Source: Nitratireductor aestuarii
GTDB taxonomy: Bacteria > Pseudomonadota > Alphaproteobacteria > Rhizobiales > Rhizobiaceae
DNA: 64,000 nucleotides
Direction of reading: 5' to 3'
NCBI RefSeq assembly: GCF_014641695.1
Contig: NZ_BMIF01000004.1
Coordinates: forward strand, 186,001 to 250,000
Shown here piece by piece: positions 56,779 through 64,000 of this stretch. The translations under genes were made by a program, and so were the position numbers. Numbering within the stretch: position 1 is the first letter of the stretch; each line of letters starts with the position of its first letter. Under the pieces are notes generated by a model, which ran no database searches, was not told the DNA's origin, and was given only the letters and a program-made list of their open reading frames with translations.

Positions 56779-56885
56779 GGTCTGTTCTCCTTTGAGCAAC
56801 ATTTGCGTTGATCATTCCAAGAACCCCATCTGGGCATTCTTTGCATGACCGCGGCCCCATCTTGGCTGCCGCAGGAAACATTTGG
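56779..56885 (-). promoter_or_regulatory. ROSE-like RNA thermometer in the hsp20 leader
   Basis: Just before the hsp20 start, on the minus strand, TTGCT-CAA-AGGAG (56787-56799) matches the U[U/C]GCU motif that ROSE thermometers pair with the ribosome site, including the G-G opposition expected in that stem. The ~100-base leader above it can form further stems (CCAAGA with TCTTGG, and an AGATGGGG direct repeat). At low temperature this would block translation. ROSE elements are common before rhizobial small heat-shock genes. Confidence 0.55.
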
Positions 56886-57118
56886 GAATGCGCTTCCCGC
56901 CTTTCAAGACCTCTCCATATGCTCAAGATGAAGGCAGGATGAACGCGGCTTTCGGCTTCCGTTCATCTCGCCCGCGCTAGTCTTTCCACACGCTTCGGGC
57001 AGCTGTCCTGTCCCTTCCAGATGTCCTGAAGCCTTTGGGGATGGCCCGGCCATCCCCAACACTCTTTTCCCAGCTCTATAAAGCCTTTGCTTTTCCCAAC
57101 CTCGATAAGAGACAATGC

Positions 57119-58123
57119 ATGACCGGCATCGGAGACCATGCATTCATGAGCCTGCGCAGTACTGAAGGAAACCCGATCCCCGAGGGCATAATCTCTGACT
57201 TCATGACCGCGAAGGACGGGCTTTCGATCCGCTACGCCCGCACGACGAATCATGGAGCGCACGGGACGGTGGTTCTGCTGCAGGGCCGCAACGAATCAAT
57301 CGAGAAATATCTGGAAACGATGGTCGATCTGCAGGCCATGGGATTCTCCAGCGTCACCTTCGATTGGCGAGGACAGGGTGACTCGGACCGGCTGTTGCGC
57401 AATTCAACTGCGGGGCACATCAAGAGCTTCGACGCCTATGTTCGCGACCTCGACCAGTTCTTCCACGACGTGGTGCTTCCGGACTGCAGGCCGCCCTACT
57501 CCATCCTCGCCCATTCAATGGGTGGGCTCGTGGCGTTGCTCGCCTCGCCGCTGCTTACGAACCGCATCAAGCGCATGGTTTTCCTCGCGCCGCTGATCGA
57601 ACTCAATGAACACATGCCTCAGGAACGTATCCGGTTGATCTCCAGCGTCTGGTGCCTGCTTGGCCTTGGCGCGCGCCACCTCCCTGGAACACGTTACCGG
57701 GGACAGCTGCGCAATTTTGCCGGCAACCAGGCCACTCACGACCAGCGCCGCTTCGCCCGCAATCTGGAAATTGCGGAGACTCACCCGGACCTCACCGTCG
57801 GTGGTCCATCGGCTGCCTGGGTGCGCGCTGCATGCGAAGCCATGCGCCAGGTGAGCCGACCGGAATTCATGGCGGCCAACCGGCTCCCGATCCTTTTCCT
57901 GGCTGCGGGCTCCGATGCGGTCGTCTCCAGCTCTGGCATCGAGCGCTATGCTCGACGCATCCGCTCTGGCCATTGCCTCACCATCGACGGGGCAAGACAC
58001 GAGCTGCTTCAGGAGGCGGACATCTACCGCGAACAGGCGCTGGCCGCCTTCAAGGCCTTCGTGGCAGGGCGAAAATCGGATTCCTCGCCCGACGATGCCC
58101 CAATGGACGAGCCTTCGCTGTAA
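57119..58123 (+). CDS. alpha/beta hydrolase of lysophospholipase/monoacylglycerol-lipase type
   Basis: This 334-residue enzyme has an oxyanion turn VVLLQGRNESIEKY (replacing the usual HGxxEHxxRY), FDWRGQGDSDR, the nucleophile elbow ILAHSMGGLVAL, and DGARHELLQE with the final histidine. It is a Hydrolase_4/PldB-like protein that would act on lysophospholipids or monoacylglycerols. The start is uncertain: 57119 is used, and an ATG at 57146 is in frame. It is divergent from hsp20 (340 bases of shared upstream region) and convergent with hisN, with 8 bases between. Confidence 0.85.
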   Translation: MTGIGDHAFMSLRSTEGNPIPEGIISDFMTAKDGLSIRYARTTNHGAHGTVVLLQGRNESIEKYLETMVDLQAMGFSSVTFDWRGQGDSDRLLRNSTAGHIKSFDAYVRDLDQFFHDVVLPDCRPPYSILAHSMGGLVALLASPLLTNRIKRMVFLAPLIELNEHMPQERIRLISSVWCLLGLGARHLPGTRYRGQLRNFAGNQATHDQRRFARNLEIAETHPDLTVGGPSAAWVRAACEAMRQVSRPEFMAANRLPILFLAAGSDAVVSSSGIERYARRIRSGHCLTIDGARHELLQEADIYREQALAAFKAFVAGRKSDSSPDDAPMDEPSL

Positions 58124-58131
58124 GAGACGGG

Positions 58132-58911
58132 TTATCCCGCCAGCAAGGCGAGCGCTTCAGCGTGAAGTTCCGGCGTGGCGGCTGCGATGATGTCGCCGCC
58201 CAGCTCCGGCCGTTCGCCCGACCAGGTCGTGATGATCCCACCGGCCTGCTCAATGATCGGGATCAGCGCCACGATGTCATAGGAATTCAGCCCGCTCTCG
58301 ATCACCAGGTCCACATTTCCGGCGGCGAGCTGGGCATAGGCGTAGCAATCCGTGCCATAGCGCGCCAGACGGACGGCAGCCTCGACGCGATTGTAGAGCG
58401 GACGGCGCGTTTCATCGAAGAGCGACGGGCTCGTCGTGCAGAGCGTCGCCTCCGCCAGCGTTGCCGAACGGCGCACCGCCAACCGGCGCTGCCCGTCCGG
58501 ACCTTCATAGCTTGCGCCATTGCCATCGGCATAGAAGAGCTCACCGGTAAAGGGCTGCGCCATCATGCCGGCCACCGCCCGGCCATCGACCGTCAGCCCC
58601 ACAAGGGTGCCCCAGAGCGGGAGGCCACAGATGAACGAGCGCGTGCCGTCGATCGGATCGATCACCCAGTTGTAGCGGCTGTCAGACTGTTCGGTGCCAA
58701 ATTCCTCGCCCACAATGCCATGATCCGGAAATTCAGCCGTGATGATCGCGCGGATCGCCTGCTCCGCTGCACGATCGGCCTCGGTTACGGGATCGAACCC
58801 CGTTTGATACTTGTTGATGACATCCCCACCCTTGCGGAATCGCGGCAGGGTTTCAGCCGCGGCTGCAGCGGCCAGGCGGCGGAAAAACTCTGGAGACGGG
58901 GATGCGGCCAT
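58132..58911 (-). CDS. hisN: histidinol phosphatase, inositol-monophosphatase family
   Basis: This 259-residue magnesium-dependent phosphatase has the IMPase metal motifs: GEEFGTE, then WVIDPIDGTRSFICGLP (DPIDGT, about residues 83-88) and, near the end, SYDIVALIPIIEQAGG. Rhizobial members of this subgroup (start FFRRLAAAAAAETLPRFR) are annotated HisN and perform the penultimate step of histidine synthesis. Fructose-1,6-bisphosphate or inositol phosphate activity cannot be excluded by eye. A small RNA gene begins 130 bases upstream on the opposite strand. Confidence 0.85.
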   Translation of the reverse strand: MAASPSPEFFRRLAAAAAAETLPRFRKGGDVINKYQTGFDPVTEADRAAEQAIRAIITAEFPDHGIVGEEFGTEQSDSRYNWVIDPIDGTRSFICGLPLWGTLVGLTVDGRAVAGMMAQPFTGELFYADGNGASYEGPDGQRRLAVRRSATLAEATLCTTSPSLFDETRRPLYNRVEAAVRLARYGTDCYAYAQLAAGNVDLVIESGLNSYDIVALIPIIEQAGGIITTWSGERPELGGDIIAAATPELHAEALALLAG

Positions 58912-59004
58912 TCCTGGAACCTCTGCTGAAATCGATTTCTATCTTTGCCAAGTAACAAGGTGCGTGCGTTTACAGCAAGTACCCCTACGTGGAACAAATT
59001 CCGC

Positions 59005-59032
59005 TTGACATTTGTGCAGCGCAGCATAAATT
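59005..59032 (+). promoter_or_regulatory. promoter of the small RNA
   Basis: TTGACA at 59005-59010 is a perfect -35, and TAAATT at 59027-59032 follows after 16 bases as -10. The expected start would be near 59040, where the RNA's first hairpin begins. Confidence 0.65.
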
Positions 59033-59039
59033 AGAACTC

Positions 59040-59115
59040 GGATAGTTTCTATCCAGCCCTTACGGGCGTTTCCTCCCTAGACTTACGACCGCATCAACGA
59101 TGCGGTCTTTTTTTT
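59040..59115 (+). ncRNA. mmgR: MmgR-like (alpha-r8/suhB family) small RNA
   Basis: The ~76-base transcript inferred from promoter to terminator has three parts. GGATAG-TTT-CTATCC (59040-59054) and GCCC-TTAC-GGGC (59056-59067) are two hairpins. GTTTCCTCCCTAGACTTAC is single-stranded, with the CCUCC anti-ribosome-site motif. GACCGCAT-CAACG-ATGCGGTC plus T8 (59087-59115) is a perfect terminator. No plus-strand gene precedes the terminator, so it belongs to a small RNA. Length, layout and position next to an IMPase gene match rhizobial MmgR, which limits storage-granule formation. Family assignment is from memory. Confidence 0.7.
59087..59115 (+). terminator. intrinsic terminator of the small RNA
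   Basis: GACCGCAT and ATGCGGTC form an 8-bp perfect stem with a CAACG loop and are followed by eight T. This is the strongest terminator on this strand in the region. Confidence 0.93.
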
Positions 59116-59155
59116 GCGGCTCAGGCAGCCCGATTTTTGTGCAGTGCAGCGTCAA

Positions 59156-60049
59156 TTACTCGGCCGCGAGCGGCACGTCCGGCAGGAAGCTGCGGGAGAT
59201 CGCCACGAAATCCCTCATGAACTCGGACAGGTCCTCGCGCAACGCCGAGAACCCATCAGAAGGCTCCAGCGTCTGGTCGTCCAGATAAAGACCGCGGTTC
59301 ACCTCGATCTGCAGCGCGTGGATGTTTTGCATCGGGCGCCCGTAATGCTCCGTGATAAAACCGCCGGCATATGGCCGGTTCTGCTCCACCGCGTAACCCT
59401 TGGCGCTCAGGAGCGAAATCGCGAGCCGCGTAAACTCTCCGAACGCCGACGTCCCATACCGATCGCCGATGATGATATCGGGGCGGATGTCGCCCTGCGC
59501 AACGCGGATATTCTTCGGCATGGAGTGGCAGTCGACCAGAATGGCGTGGCCGAATCTCGCCCTCGTCTGGTGCAGCAGCTCTCGCAGGGTCGCATGATAA
59601 GGCATGTAGAACTGCTCGATGCGCGACATGGCCTCTGCGACCGGCAGCCGCTGCTCGTAGATATCCATCCCGTCGGCGACCAGCTTGGGCAGTGTGCCGA
59701 GGCCGCCCGCGACGCGCGGTGAATGGATATTGGCGAAAGGCGGTACCCGTTCGCAGAACATGCGGGGATCGAGCTCCCACGGCTCGCGGTTCGCGTCGAG
59801 ATAGGCGCGCGGAAAGTTGGCGCAAAGAAACGCGGCTCCCAGATGTACAGAACCGGCGAAGAGCTCATCCACGTAACAATCCTCGGAACGGCGGATCGAC
59901 AGCGAATCCAGCCGGCTCATCGCCAGGAAGCGCGGAGGGTAATGGCGGCCGCTGTGAGGGGAGTTGAACACGAACGGAATTGTCTGCCCGTTCTGGCCGA
60001 CAAACATTTCAAAAGGAGGGACTTCCGAGAAGTCCGCGCTCGCGCTCAT
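59156..60049 (-). CDS. N-formylglutamate amidohydrolase
   Basis: This 297-residue enzyme hydrolyses N-formyl-glutamate (last step of one histidine-degradation route) or related N-acyl amino acids. The family signature is VFNSPHSGRHYPPRF (about residues 27-41). Further motifs are RRSEDCYVDELF, PRAYLDANREPWELD, LVDCHSMPKN with its probable metal His, and ALQIEVNRGLYLDD. The start at 60049 is an ATG; the frame extends four codons to a TTG. It is transcribed alone. No hut genes adjoin, so the physiological substrate is uncertain. Confidence 0.9.
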   Translation of the reverse strand: MSASADFSEVPPFEMFVGQNGQTIPFVFNSPHSGRHYPPRFLAMSRLDSLSIRRSEDCYVDELFAGSVHLGAAFLCANFPRAYLDANREPWELDPRMFCERVPPFANIHSPRVAGGLGTLPKLVADGMDIYEQRLPVAEAMSRIEQFYMPYHATLRELLHQTRARFGHAILVDCHSMPKNIRVAQGDIRPDIIIGDRYGTSAFGEFTRLAISLLSAKGYAVEQNRPYAGGFITEHYGRPMQNIHALQIEVNRGLYLDDQTLEPSDGFSALREDLSEFMRDFVAISRSFLPDVPLAAE

Positions 60050-60229
60050 GAACTCGCCCAAAATCCTATCGCCATCTCGCAGCCTGCCATTGTGACCAGG
60101 CCTTGTCCAGAATTGAATTGACCTTCAAACGGCCAACATTCACTTGATCTTTACCGTATCGGAATCATATAGCCTATGCCTTCAGGGCAGGGTTCATAAC
60201 AAATATCGGGTTGGTTTTCGGAAGCAGTG

Positions 60230-60592
60230 ATGGCACGAATTCTCCTTGCGGAAGACGATGAGGATATGCGGCGGTTCCTCGTCAAGGCGCTGGAGCGCGC
60301 TGGCTATGAAGTCGTTGATTTTGATAATGGCGCGGACGCCTATGGACGGTTGCGCGAAGAGCCCTTCTCCCTCCTTCTGACCGACATCGTCATGCCGGAG
60401 ATGGATGGAATCGAGCTGGCACGCCGAGCGAGCGAGATCGATCCCGACCTCAAGATCATGTTCATCACCGGATTCGCCGCCGTTGCGCTGAACCCGGATT
60501 CGAACGCGCCGCGGGATGCAAAGATCCTTTCAAAGCCGTTCCACCTGCGCGAGCTGGTGAACGAGGTCGAGAAACTGCTGCAGGCTGCTTGA
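60230..60592 (+). CDS. cpdR: single-domain response regulator CpdR
   Basis: This 120-residue receiver protein acts as a switch for ClpXP protease during the cell cycle. Unphosphorylated CpdR loads substrates such as CtrA regulators. Acidic residues 9-11, phospho-acceptor Asp52 in LLLTDIVMPEMDG and Lys near 102 in ILSKPFHLRELVNEVE are in place. The C-terminus ends LLQAA, fitting the hydrophobic tail needed for its own turnover. The start at 60230 is ATG; a GTG one codon earlier is in frame. A tRNA gene follows. Confidence 0.95.
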   Translation: MARILLAEDDEDMRRFLVKALERAGYEVVDFDNGADAYGRLREEPFSLLLTDIVMPEMDGIELARRASEIDPDLKIMFITGFAAVALNPDSNAPRDAKILSKPFHLRELVNEVEKLLQAA

Positions 60593-60759
60593 GCCATACC
60601 AGCAATCCACAGGCTTGAAACGTCTCAAGCCTTTGATTTTACGCAATTTCTGAGGAACATTCAGTAGCCCCTCCCCGAAAATTGCAGGAAAAGTTGTCTG
60701 CGACAACTTTGGACTCTTGACGGTCCGCGCGAATAATGGTCTATGCGCGGACATCGGAT

Positions 60760-60834
<75 letters not shown>

Positions 60835-61169
60835 TCCGAATTCCCAGCTTCCTGAATAGCTTAGCCGTCCCAGCCAGTGGTCGCCTTGGGCTCAGCGCTC
60901 ACCTCTTTTCAGAGTTTCGCAAACCTACGCAAAACGGCACCGCTGCACGGAAAACCGGTGTCCCCTTTTCCCGCTCTAGGAGACAAGTCTCCTGCGATCA
61001 GCCCGATGCACAACCCAGGCCAGAGTGACGCTGATGACCATGGTGATGAAGAACGTCATCGGGCAGCAATCACGCCGCCCCATCTCCGGGCAAAACACTT
61101 TCATTACACTGGAATAGCGCGCTGTTAGAGCCCATATGTCGCTCCGATAACAAAGCGAGTCGACGTTAT
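60835..61169. other. intergenic region after tRNA-Val
   Basis: These 335 bases hold no convincing gene. AGGAGAC-AA-GTCTCCT (60978-60993) is a perfect 7-bp hairpin. A 27-codon minus-strand frame starting near 61050 (MTFFITMVISVTLAWVV) has membrane-like character but no ribosome site. Its status is open. Confidence 0.4.
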
Positions 61170-61364
61170 ATGGCACTAAAACAAAAGGGAGCCTATTGCT
61201 CCAACTGCCAGAAGCAGGTGCTGGCGCAGGGTACGAAACCTAACCATATCCTGCACCTGCTGCTTACGATTGTCACCGGCGGCCTGTGGGCTCCAGTGTG
61301 GCTGCTGATCACCTTCATGAGCGCCGGAAACTACCGCTGCACGCAGTGCGGTTCGCGCGTCTGA
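61170..61364 (+). CDS. small zinc-ribbon membrane protein
   Basis: This 64-residue protein has CSNCQKQV near the start and CTQCGSRV at the end, two CxxC pairs that can bind one zinc. A hydrophobic segment lies between (HILHLLLTIVTGGLWAPVWLLITFM, residues ~26-50). The pattern, metal site closed around a membrane hairpin, is seen in small bacterial membrane proteins of unknown role and in LITAF-like domains. There is a weak ribosome site (AGCGAG). It ends 29 bases before the convergent livF. Confidence 0.7.
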   Translation: MALKQKGAYCSNCQKQVLAQGTKPNHILHLLLTIVTGGLWAPVWLLITFMSAGNYRCTQCGSRV

Positions 61365-61393
61365 CCCACTCCGAAAAACATTGGCGTGCAGCG

Positions 61394-62080
61394 TTACACG
61401 CCGAGGTAGCGGTCCTGCAGGTCTGGGGTCAGGTCGGCGGGAGTGCCCGCAAAGACCGTCACACCCTTTTCGAGCACGACGCATCGATTGGCGACTGGCA
61501 GTAACTCCGAGAGTGTTTTGTCCACGGCGAGGATCGATTGGCCGGATTGCTTCAGCAACCGGATCGCTGACCAGATGTCATTGCGTATGACAGGCGCAAG
61601 GCCTTCCGTTGCCTCATCGAGCACAAGCAGGCTTGGATTGGTCATCAAGGCGCGACCGATAGCAAGCATCTGCTGTTCGCCGCCTGACAGGGTCGATGCG
61701 AACTGCTCGCGACGCTCGCCGAGCCGCGGAAACAGTTCAACGACCCGCTCGAATGTCCAGTGGCCGCTGCGCGCCGCCGCGACCAGATTTTCCGCCACGG
61801 TGAGATTGGGAAAGCAGCGCCTTCCCTCAGGCACAAGGCCAATGCCCAGCCGGGCAATCCGGTGCGTCGGCATTCCAATCACCGAGCGTCCGGCCACGGT
61901 AACGCTGCCTGCCTGCGGCTTGACCAGTCCGAGAATGGCCTTGATCGTCGTCGTCTTGCCCATGCCGTTGCGGCCCATCAGAGCGACGACCTCGCCCTCC
62001 CTCACGTCAAGCGACACGCCGAACAGCGCCTGTGAGGCGCCGTAAGAAGCTTCCAGATCGCGAACCTCAAGCAGCGTCAT
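61394..62080 (-). CDS. livF: branched-chain amino-acid type ABC transporter ATP-binding protein LivF
   Basis: This 228-residue ATPase has Walker A GRNGMGKTT, the LivF-type variant (about residues 37-45). The signature LSGGEQQMLAIGRAL, Walker B LLVLDEATEGLAP and the C-terminal LTPDLQDRYLGV match LivF. It overlaps livG by four bases (ATGA) and is the last gene of the unit. The family also imports amides, urea and short-chain acids, so the substrate is inferred only as HAAT type. Confidence 0.93.
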   Translation of the reverse strand: MTLLEVRDLEASYGASQALFGVSLDVREGEVVALMGRNGMGKTTTIKAILGLVKPQAGSVTVAGRSVIGMPTHRIARLGIGLVPEGRRCFPNLTVAENLVAAARSGHWTFERVVELFPRLGERREQFASTLSGGEQQMLAIGRALMTNPSLLVLDEATEGLAPVIRNDIWSAIRLLKQSGQSILAVDKTLSELLPVANRCVVLEKGVTVFAGTPADLTPDLQDRYLGV

Positions 62081-62826
62081 GCGCCTTCTCCTAGATAGGC
62101 ACGGCGGACCTCGGGATGGCTTCGGATTTCCTCGACCGTGCCCGTCGCGATGATCCGGCCATAGACGAGCACCGAAATGCGGTCGGCAAGCGCGAAGACT
62201 GCGTCCATGTCGTGCTCAACCAGGAGAATGGGTGCGACATGGCGCAATTCCGAGAGAAGTGCTGTCAGCGACTTCGACCCATCCGCGCCAAGACCAGCCA
62301 TTGGCTCGTCGAACAGGAAGGCCTTTGGTTCGAGTGAGAGCGCTATGGCAATCTCCAGCAACCGTCGTTCGCCGTGCGACAGTTCCCCAGCCGGTATCCG
62401 GCTGCGAGCCGCGAGGCCGACACGTTCAAGCATCACCATGGCGGGTTCAATCAGGCTCCTGTCGCGGGCAACCGGTCGGAAGAATCGGAAGCTTGATCCC
62501 TGCCGGGCCTGCACAGCCAGTATTACGTTGCGCAGAGCCGAGAATTCCGGAGCAATTGACGATATCTGAAACGTCCGCCCCAGGCCGGCGCGCGCCCTTG
62601 CCGCCATGTCCATCCCGGCCATGTCACGACCAAGAAAGCGGATGGTCCCACTCGTTGGCGTGAGCGCGCCGCTGATCTGCTGGATCAGGGTGCTCTTGCC
62701 TGCGCCATTGGGGCCGATCAGGGCGTGGATTTCGCCCGGCATTAGCGTCAGGCTGACATCGTCGGTCGCCTTCAGCGCGCCGAAATTCTTCCTCAGATTG
62801 AGGATTTCAAGCACGGGCTCAGTCAT
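62077..62826 (-). CDS. livG: branched-chain amino-acid type ABC transporter ATP-binding protein LivG
   Basis: This 249-residue ATPase has LRKNFGALKATDDVSLTL, Walker A GPNGAGKSTLI (about residues 38-48), signature LSHGERRLLEIAIAL, Walker B AFLFDEPMAGLG and VEHDMDAVFALADRI. The signature begins LSHG, usual for LivG. The start at 62826 overlaps the livM end by eight bases; the frame is open 19 codons earlier without a ribosome site. It pairs with LivF. Confidence 0.94.
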   Translation of the reverse strand: MTEPVLEILNLRKNFGALKATDDVSLTLMPGEIHALIGPNGAGKSTLIQQISGALTPTSGTIRFLGRDMAGMDMAARARAGLGRTFQISSIAPEFSALRNVILAVQARQGSSFRFFRPVARDRSLIEPAMVMLERVGLAARSRIPAGELSHGERRLLEIAIALSLEPKAFLFDEPMAGLGADGSKSLTALLSELRHVAPILLVEHDMDAVFALADRISVLVYGRIIATGTVEEIRSHPEVRRAYLGEGA

Positions 62827-63796
62827 GGCGCGCCTTTCCGGCCAACAGACCGAGCAGGCCGCCGCGGGCAAAGAGGACGACACCGAGAAGGACCAGCCCG
62901 AGGAAGAATTGCCAGCGTTCCGTCAGGCCACCAAGGGCGAATTCGAACAGGACATAGACTGCGGCACCGGCCACAGGGCCGAACAGACGCCCCTTGCCGC
63001 CAAGAATGATCAGCACGATCAGCTCACCCGACATGTGCCAGGACAGCATCGACGGGCTTACGAACTTGTTCAGATCGGCAAACAGAGCGCCCGCAAGTCC
63101 CACCACCATTGCCGAGATGACGAAGGCTGTCAGCCTGATGCCGAAGGGCGCGATGCCCACCGAGCTCAGCCGAATGGCATTCTGCCGGGCCGTCTGGAGT
63201 GCCAGCCCGAAGCGTGATCCCTGTAGGAGCCAGTAGAGCCCGAGGCCTGCGATCAGAAGGCAATAGCAGATCAGGAAATAGGGCAGCGGCCTCGCGGTGT
63301 TCACGCCGGGAAACTGATTGCGCATGATAATCGAAAGACCATCCGCACCGCCATAGGTGGGCCAGGATTCGGCGAAGTAGTAGATCATCTGCGCAAAGGC
63401 GAGCGTGATCATGATGAAGTAGACGCCGGTCGTGCGCAGGCTGATGGCTCCGATCGGCAGCGCTACGAGCCCGGCGATCATGATAGCGGTGAGCCAGATG
63501 ACGGGCATCGACGTGGTGCCCTCAATCCCGAAGACGAGCGGCGACATCTCAAAGGCATGGCTCGCGAGTATGCCAGCGACATAGCCGCCAATTCCGAAGA
63601 AGGCGGCATGTCCGAAGGAGACAAGGCCACCGAGCCCGAGTGCGATATTCAGCCCAACCGCAGCCAGGGCAAGGATGGCAACGCGGGTGGCAAGCGTGAC
63701 ATAGAAGGGTTCGCCCAGCTCAGCGGCTGCGACCGGAACCGCCAGCAGTAGGAGCGCCAGCAGGATGTTGATGCAGGTTTCGCGGCTCATGCTCAT
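62819..63796 (-). CDS. livM: branched-chain amino-acid type ABC transporter permease LivM
   Basis: This 325-residue inner-membrane permease has about nine to ten hydrophobic helices. The family motif LGLGGLVSFGHAAFFGIGGYVAGI (~55-78) and the cytoplasmic coupling loop SRFGLALQTARQNAIRLSSVGI (~197-218) are visible. The start at 63796 overlaps the livH stop by one base (TGATG). GTG one codon before and ATG two codons after are alternatives. It is in one operon with livH, livG and livF. Confidence 0.94.
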   Translation of the reverse strand: MSMSRETCINILLALLLLAVPVAAAELGEPFYVTLATRVAILALAAVGLNIALGLGGLVSFGHAAFFGIGGYVAGILASHAFEMSPLVFGIEGTTSMPVIWLTAIMIAGLVALPIGAISLRTTGVYFIMITLAFAQMIYYFAESWPTYGGADGLSIIMRNQFPGVNTARPLPYFLICYCLLIAGLGLYWLLQGSRFGLALQTARQNAIRLSSVGIAPFGIRLTAFVISAMVVGLAGALFADLNKFVSPSMLSWHMSGELIVLIILGGKGRLFGPVAGAAVYVLFEFALGGLTERWQFFLGLVLLGVVLFARGGLLGLLAGKARHD

Positions 63797-64000
63797 CACG
63801 CTTGCGCCGCAAACAGGCCGCGTGGCCGGAAGGCCAGGATCAGCGCCATCAGGATGTAGATCAGCATCGATGCAATGGCACCGCCGATGGCGCCTGATTG
63901 CGTGGCCGGCAGCACCAGCGCCAGCAGCTTGGGCAGCAGGAAACGGCCCATCGTGTCGACGATGCCTACCAGGATCGCGCCGAACAACGCCCCCTTGATC
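63796..64000 (-). CDS. livH: branched-chain amino-acid type ABC transporter permease LivH, 3' part only
   Basis: Only the last ~67 residues lie in the window; the 5' part is beyond the right edge. They read like the LivH C-terminus: GAILVGIVDTMGRFLLP, a last hydrophobic helix MLIYILMALILAF, and RPRGLFAAQA, matching the RPxGLFG end of LivH/LivM. The stop lies at the livM start. The binding protein gene probably lies further right. Confidence 0.85.
   Translation of the reverse strand, partial: IKGALFGAILVGIVDTMGRFLLPKLLALVLPATQSGAIGGAIASMLIYILMALILAFRPRGLFAAQA

Noticed and set aside
60976..61053. 27-codon minus-strand frame with a membrane-like sequence
   Set aside because: No ribosome site and no family; too short to support without expression data.

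Overview
The window looks like a chromosomal segment of an alphaproteobacterium of the order Hyphomicrobiales (Rhizobiales), most likely Rhizobiaceae. The evidence is an Omp10-type lipoprotein, Omp25/31-like porins, a 377-residue Odc2-type decarboxylase followed by a GNAT gene, CpdR, an IMPase-family histidinol phosphatase, an apparent MmgR (alpha-r8) small RNA and a ROSE-like heat-shock leader. GC is high and genes are closely packed. The AT-rich exceptions are the 5' halves of the surface-protein genes at 13.4-23.7 kb and the surroundings of the two small porins. No genus can be fixed by reading alone.

Layout. 1-3.5 kb: edge of an alpha/beta hydrolase, then a three-gene NMT1/SsuA-type ABC importer. 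3.6-8.2 kb: small envelope genes, namely a short membrane peptide, a two-gene operon (a periplasmic protein with 19 cysteines all in Pro-Cys repeats, plus a DUF6969-like protein), a periplasmic thiosulfate sulfurtransferase and two paralogous beta-barrel proteins. 8.3-13.2 kb: the stress triad prkA-yeaH-spoVR. 13.4-24.3 kb: three tandem 1000-1170-residue surface proteins (propeller-like N-terminus, DUF11 repeats, SdrD-B-like domain, degenerate OmpA-like C-terminus), divergent from a MarR regulator. 24.3-32.3 kb: GNAT-odc2 with a long structured leader, LysR, DUF1007 plus NicO metal exporter, GNAT plus a small membrane protein, an N-acetylmuramidase-like protein and KDPG aldolase. 32.3-38.8 kb: M15-type DUF882 peptidase, a sigma54-type response regulator with an altered GAFTGA loop, oligoendopeptidase F and a broken pabB. 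38.9-48.4 kb: omp10, hemH, qmcA-nfeD, kdsD, an outer-membrane barrel, galU, MltB-type transglycosylase and a DUF459 SGNH hydrolase. 48.4-54.7 kb: glutamate synthase gltBD. 54.7-61.4 kb: threonine aldolase, Hsp20 with a ROSE-like leader, a lysophospholipase-like hydrolase, hisN, a small RNA, N-formylglutamate amidohydrolase, cpdR, tRNA-Val and a zinc-ribbon membrane peptide. 61.4-64 kb: a livHMGF-type branched-chain amino-acid importer running off the right edge.

How it works together. Most of the window is core metabolism and envelope maintenance: ammonium assimilation, polyamine and heme synthesis, KDO and UDP-glucose precursors, and peptidoglycan turnover. The parts most likely to hold undescribed biology are the Pro-Cys repeat/DUF6969 operon and the triplicated DUF11/OmpA-like surface proteins with their divergent MarR gene. 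The pabB reading frame lacks the segment carrying an expected conserved motif and shifts frame at that point, so it is called a pseudogene or an assembly error.
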